A stretch of DNA of 64,000 nt from Isoetes taiwanensis. Lineage: Eukaryota; Streptophyta; Lycopodiopsida; Isoetales; Isoetaceae. The translations under genes and the position numbers were made by a program. Shown here piece after piece: positions 59,683 to 64,000 of this stretch. Within the stretch, counting starts at the first letter, position 1. Every line of letters begins with the position of its first letter. Location of the stretch: the NCBI GenBank assembly GCA_021234155.1, contig JAJEKV010000329.1, positions 62,001-126,000 of the forward strand, written 5' to 3'. The notes beneath the pieces were generated by a model. That model ran no database searches. It was not told the origin of the DNA and worked only from the letters and a program-made list of their open reading frames with translations.

Positions 59683-59886
59683 GCATAAGGGCGATCTCCC
59701 TTATGCTTGGATGAGCATTGGCATTGCGTTGGGGTTCAATTCCCCAAGCTCACTAATGAGATCGCCTTTGTGGCCTTTACATGTATTGACCCGCACTATG
59801 TATAGGGTCATCAAATGCATGCCATTTGAGTATCCAGGTAAGCCATGAGCTTTGGATTCAACTAGGGTTCGATTCCCTAGGCTCAT
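59683..59886. repeat. Stem-loops with tRNA T-arm-like sequences
   Basis: Three perfect or near-perfect stem-loops lie at 59683-59706 (arms GCATAAGGG/CCCTTATGC), 59729-59747 (TTGGGG...CCCCAA with loop TTCAATT) and 59862-59880 (CTAGGG...CCCTAG with loop TTCGATT). The last two carry GGTTC(A/G)ATTCC, the pol III B box and tRNA T-arm consensus. They lie between the HUH-like gene and the likely right end of the element. No full tRNA cloverleaf was found. Confidence 0.8.
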
Positions 59887-59888
59887 GT

Positions 59889-59998
59889 CATGGTGGAATC
59901 TTGTTCATGTTTTTGAGTTAAGAAAGTATTGGATTCTATTGTTATGGTGGAATGTTGCTCATGTTTTTCACTTATGGAGTATTCGATTCTATTGATGT
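59889..59998. repeat. 53-bp tandem duplication
   Basis: ATGGTGGAAT(C/G)TTG(T/C)TCATGTTTT... occurs at 59889 and again at 59943. Confidence 0.85.
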
Positions 59999-60840
59999 GA
60001 TAATCAGATTGTATAAATGCGAGAATTACTATTTTATCCAATGGCCTCTGCTTTTATAGTGCCCCCTTTAAAATCGGGTCAATAGGGGGCCAATTTGACC
60101 TGGGAAAGACTTGAGATGGGCGACTCGGATTTGTGTAGGGGGAATATCTTCCCAGATGTGCCACTATCCAAGGGCCAAAACATGACAGACGCCCATACTT
60201 AGAGTCCAGGATGTAGTATACGTGACAAAAAATTGGTATATCTGCTACATATCCGGCTAGACAAAAAAGTGGGATATCGGAAAAAAAAAGGTTGTATATT
60301 CTACCCAGGCGCGAAATTGCACGTCGGGGCTAAGATGGTTGAATCGTTCTTGCAGCTCCATGGGCGGTTTGAACTTAGTTACTTTTTTGCCTTTTTTTGT
60401 CACGGATTGATGAAGAGAGAGGACGCAATTCGAGCCTTAGAGAGCCGAATCGATCAAAAAATGGCCAAAACAGTTGGTTATGGGCTTGAAACTGCGAAGT
60501 GCACAGTGGCTGATAGGCGAGATATACCAATCCCGGGCTCTAAATATGGCGGTCCATCCGACCCCCTCTCTATATCTGGAGAAGTTTGTGGATCTTGTTT
60601 CCAGTCAATCGCTCTCTCATTCAACGAAACACATGTAAGAAAAGAGAAACGAAAGAAAAAGAAAAGAAGCATGGGCATGTAAGATCACACAGGTAAGAAA
60701 AAAAACAGTTTTTCCTTTTTGTTTTGTAAATCGTGAAATATAACACATACATTTATGCAAGAGGAACCTACGAGGATCTGCCGTAAAACATCACTATATG
60801 CTTGTGTTGGCATTAGCAAATTGTTGACAAATAGAGGGTC

Positions 60841-61381
60841 TACATTAGGGATTTTTGAGATCATAAAAGGGCCTTCTAAGAATTGCCGACTAAGTTATAT
60901 GAACTACCAATCGAAAAACGTAGGCGGTATCTACTCGAAGAAAAGCGATTATAACTAACTCTATGGATCACATTTTCTAGCATAAGTGTTGATAGAAAAG
61001 TCCAAATAAGCTCTTGTTTGGTGCAATAGATAGATCTCATTGAGATCTTTCCAATCTTGGGTGGTTTGCATATCTTTTAGCCCCATAAGATAGTAAAACA
61101 TAGTAAAAACAACATTTTTGGAGTTTTGACAATTATAAGTGGTTAAAATATGTGCAAAGCACCTAAGATTGGAAAGATCTCAACTAGATCTATCTATTGC
61201 ATAAACGAGAGCTCATTTGGACTTTTCTATCAATAGTTATCTTAGAAAATGTGATCCGATGAGTTAGTTATATTAGCGCTCGACCGAATCCAGCTCGATT
61301 TACGATTGGTAGTTCATTTATCTTCATTTGGCTTAGTTGGCATGTTATGAAGGCCCTTTTAATCTCAAAAACCCTAATGAT
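60841..61381. mobile_element. Foldback element with ~240-bp inverted arms
   Basis: The left arm (about 60841-61075) and right arm (about 61150-61381) are inverted repeats. Both begin at their outer ends with CATTAGGG, include GAACTACCAATCG, and end inward with GATCTTTCCAATCTT. The spacer is about 75 bp. It has no coding content. The long arms with small loop resemble a MULE-type or foldback MITE; no 8-9-bp duplication was found. Confidence 0.85.
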
Positions 61382-61399
61382 TCTTTGGTCGGCATGTTA

Positions 61400-64000
61400 A
61401 GTTTCAGTCAGCTGTTGTTATACTGTTTAGGGTCTGTTCACGAAGTCTAGCATGTCCAGAAACATGGAGTTGCCTAATCTTTCCATGTCACAGGTCGGTT
61501 GGGAATTGCTAATTCGACCCACCGAGCACACATGATGTATAAAGGGCCTCTCTATTTTGAATGGAACGTATGCTTTTAGGTGTCAATTTTGTTGTGTTAA
61601 TATGGTATCAGAGTGGCACGATCCAAGTGCTCTGTTTGTATTAATGATACCCTAAAGAAGATGGGAAAGGATTGAAGTTATCTCACTCCAATGAATTCTC
61701 TTGGTTCATCAAAGTTCGTGGAAGTTATGCCAAAGGGCTTTGGCATGTGGGTGTCTGGAGATGAACCAAGACCGGTCATCTACGCAACAAGGGCATCAAA
61801 CCTCCTTTGCTCTCCCGGTCGTAAAAGGGCTACTTGGTGACAGTGAAGGATGAATCTGAGGAGTAGAAGACGGACAAGCCTTGCTTAAATGGGCTGTGAG
61901 AGAAAGATTGGGAAGCCAAGAATCGTATGATGAGATACTTGGATGACACTATGATAGCGCCAGGTTGAAGGTTCTTGAGAGTGCGAAAATTTGCTTTGGG
62001 AACAGTTGATTTCCATCTACAAAAGGAAGCATTTTTCACAACAAGCTAATCTCTATTCTCATGGTTTTTACCAAAAGCTTAAAGGCGCACATCAATGAGA
62101 GAATACATACTAGAATCAAAGCCAAGGCCCCACAACTCAAAGGTATGGAGAAGGGCCTTTGAGGATGATCTACCGGTAGGAGCTTTCTACTGCGTGGACT
62201 TCCGGCATCATTCAACAGTCAAAAATCTAATAGGGCGGTGAGCATGTAGAATTAGAGTGGGCTGTCAACAAATTCGATGGAAGAAAAAGAATCGAGGCAA
62301 GATCTGGAAAAGATAACTTGGTTCAAAGCAGGCGAACTTGTTGGAAGAGAGTCCGGTGACAAGGAAATGCTGCAAATGGCAACAAGATGGGGCATATTGC
62401 CAAAGGCATCTTGAACACAGAACGACAAAAGGAAGAAGAAACATAAAAAGCAGTTTGAGAAGGAAGAAGCGAAAAAGAAAGGAAGCATTCACATGGGCAT
62501 GCTCTCCTGAGGCCTCCAAAGAAGACTCTTGAGACTCGGGAGGGAGACTCGACAGCGGTGATTCAATGATCCATCCAACTAGAGCATTTGTAGCATGGGG
62601 AAGGTGTTGAGGAGGGAAAACTACAAGTACTCTAGCTAAGGTATTCCTTTATCTCTTGTGGCATTTACATGGATGTATGAAGGTGTTGTAGGCATGATCT
62701 ATACATTAAAGATTTCCTTGAATCTCAAGCAAAGCCCTTGGGAAAACTACTACCATGGATTACTTGCAGAAACGCGTCCTTTGGGGTGCAGTATCTTGAC
62801 TCAAGTGCAAGTGATCACATGACAAGTAAAAGAACACATTTAGTGATACGGTGGAAACACCGAGTAGTAGGAGAGTCAAAAGTGGTAAAGGTGCTTTTGC
62901 ATGTTAAAGGAGAGGGGAAGGTAAACCTTGAATTACCTAATGGTAACTTCAGCCTCAAAGAAACCTTATATGTGCACGATCTAGAAGTAAAACTTGTTAT
63001 CATTTTCAAGATGGATGATGCGGAGCTGTATATTTACCTTTGGAGGAGGTCAATGCCTTGTAATGCATTGATCAAAATAACATGATCCGAGAAAGGGAGA
63101 ACGTGAAGGTAACCTTATAAGATAATTTGGAGCAAGGAAAATCTTATCCACTTCGCTCTCAATGAGAATGCACAAACATCAATCAGATTTGCACGAACGT
63201 CTTGGCCATGCCAATTATCGACTCCTCAAGAAAATCTGAGTATGAAATATGTACATGGTCTTCCTAAAAGTAACATCACAGGTTGGAATATGTGAGGGTT
63301 GTGCACTAGGTGGTGGCCGGAAAAGCATATAAAACAAAGGCAATAGGGGCAAAAGCGAGGCTATGGATTTGATTCACATGGATGTATAGGGACCTGCTTG
63401 GAGAGTGAAGTCTATAGGTGGCTCAAGGTATTTCCTTTTAATAGATGATTTTACTAGGAAAAATCGGGTCTTCTTTATCGAGAAAAAGTCAAGCATTTGA
63501 GCATTTAAGCATTGGAAGTTGCGGGCTGAAACTTTACGAAAGGAAAGTTAAGAGCATTCAGTGACCGAGGGAGGAGAATTCATAAGCAAAGCATTTCTTG
63601 ATTTCTTAGTAAAAGCTGTGGCATTCATCATGATACCTCTGTGCCCATGAACATCAACAAAGCGGAGTTGTTGAGCATAAAAGCCGTCTTCATTCTTGAA
63701 AGTCGAGGTCCATGCTCATCTCAAAGTGTTGCTTATATATTTTAGGCGGAAGGCTAATCTGACGATCTTATCATCAACCCAAGTATTCCTCTTTGTAGAT
63801 GAATTCAAAGGTTGTTAGTTGTTTGTCTTGCTCATACATTTATCCAAATCGAGAGAAACCAAAAGATCCCAAAGCTATTCAGTGGCGTTTGTAGGACAAG
63901 GACAACATGAAGGCCCACAAAGTGTACCTGTGACCAAGAAAATTATCCATGAGGAGTGTGGTCTCCATGAACATGATTTTCACATTGGCCAGCTTAACCC
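61400..64000 (+). pseudogene. Copia element, 5' part, decayed
   Basis: The primer-binding site TGGTATCAGAG (61603-61613, initiator-Met tRNA) follows a presumed 5' LTR of about 200 bp whose ends I cannot place. Gag remnants follow, including FGMWVSGDEPRP near 61745. At 62785-63045 there is YLDSSASDHMTSKRTH (the LDSGASDHM protease motif with Gly changed to Ser), then ELPNGNFSLKETLYVHDLEV. A gag-pre-integrase zone lies near 63200, and from 63364 MDLIHMDV*GP, with LLIDDFTRKNRVFF near 63436, begins the integrase core with a stop inside. It runs off the right edge of the window. Confidence 0.85.

Larger units (their letters stand above)
57626..60176 (+). mobile_element. Replitron-like HUH element (inserted in repeat R)
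   Basis: A 2.55-kb block is present only in copy B of repeat R. In copy A the flanks join as GGCAATTACCTTATAAAACA (about 49767); here the left flank ends at about 57625 and the right flank resumes with AAAACATGAC at 60177. The block holds the HUH-type gene at 58011-59491 and three stem-loops at 59683-59880. The exact ends and any target duplication are not resolved to the base. It resembles Replitrons (eukaryotic HUH transposons) by its protein. Helitron ends (TC...CTRR) were not seen. Confidence 0.65.
55838..60580. repeat. Dispersed repeat R, copy B, split by two insertions
   Basis: The blocks 55838-55951, 57299-57625 and 60177-60580 together correspond to copy A at 49337-50200. The first gap is filled by a LINE with target duplication and the second by a 2.55-kb element. 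Outside R, 55600-55690 and 60690-60790 also resemble each other (CTTTTTGTTTTG(G)TAAAT, ATAACACATA(T/C)ATTTATG). Confidence 0.8.

Overview
The window reads as nuclear DNA from a land plant with a transposon-rich genome. The evidence is a split CER1-like wax/alkane gene with 11 short exons, a long PLS-class pentatricopeptide-repeat (PPR) gene, and many remnants of plant-type Copia, LINE, CACTA, hAT-like, SINE and foldback elements. The very long PLS PPR gene and the DUF7869 and HUH-type element proteins fit a seed-free plant such as a fern better than a flowering plant. That placement is an inference from protein flavour; nothing in the window proves it.

Layout. 0-6 kb: a decayed Copia fragment, 26-bp tandem repeats, diverged direct repeats and a broken minus-strand DUF7869 gene. 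6-13.7 kb: a field of about ten 20-25 bp palindromes (AAATGGCGC...GCGCTATTT type) around a decayed plus-strand gene with a possible ParB-like fold, at about 10.2-13.4 kb. 14-23.7 kb: Copia fragments in both orientations, a 247-bp LTR, a foldback MITE, and a tRNA-derived SINE sitting in a Copia RNase H remnant with a 10-bp target duplication. 24.3-33.3 kb: the CER1-like gene on the minus strand; its seventh intron (6.4 kb) holds LINE remnants, one LINE tail with an 11-bp target duplication, and a long TTA/TTATTG microsatellite. 33.4-41 kb: repeats, hairpins and a 1-kb foldback element. 41.2-44.15 kb: the minus-strand PPR gene, frameshifted at both ends. 45-51.7 kb: a short hairpin, an hAT-like fragment and copy A of a dispersed repeat. 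51.78-55.41 kb: a complete-looking CACTA element with matching ends and a GAA target duplication. 55.8-60.6 kb: copy B of the same repeat, split by a minus-strand LINE (13-bp target duplication) and by a 2.55-kb block carrying a HUH-endonuclease-like gene that resembles Replitron proteins. 60.8-61.4 kb: another foldback element. 61.4-64 kb: the 5' part of a degraded Copia element that runs off the window.

The two host-like genes are the CER1-like gene (cuticular alkane synthesis in the endoplasmic reticulum) and the PPR gene (organelle RNA processing). They are not functionally linked. Most other coding-like sequence is mobile-element debris with stops and frameshifts. The most promising material for something new is the HUH/Replitron-like insertion, whose empty site is preserved in copy A, and the ParB-like gene inside its palindrome field. 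Several indels in otherwise well-conserved exons fall at short homopolymers, so part of the damage could be assembly error.
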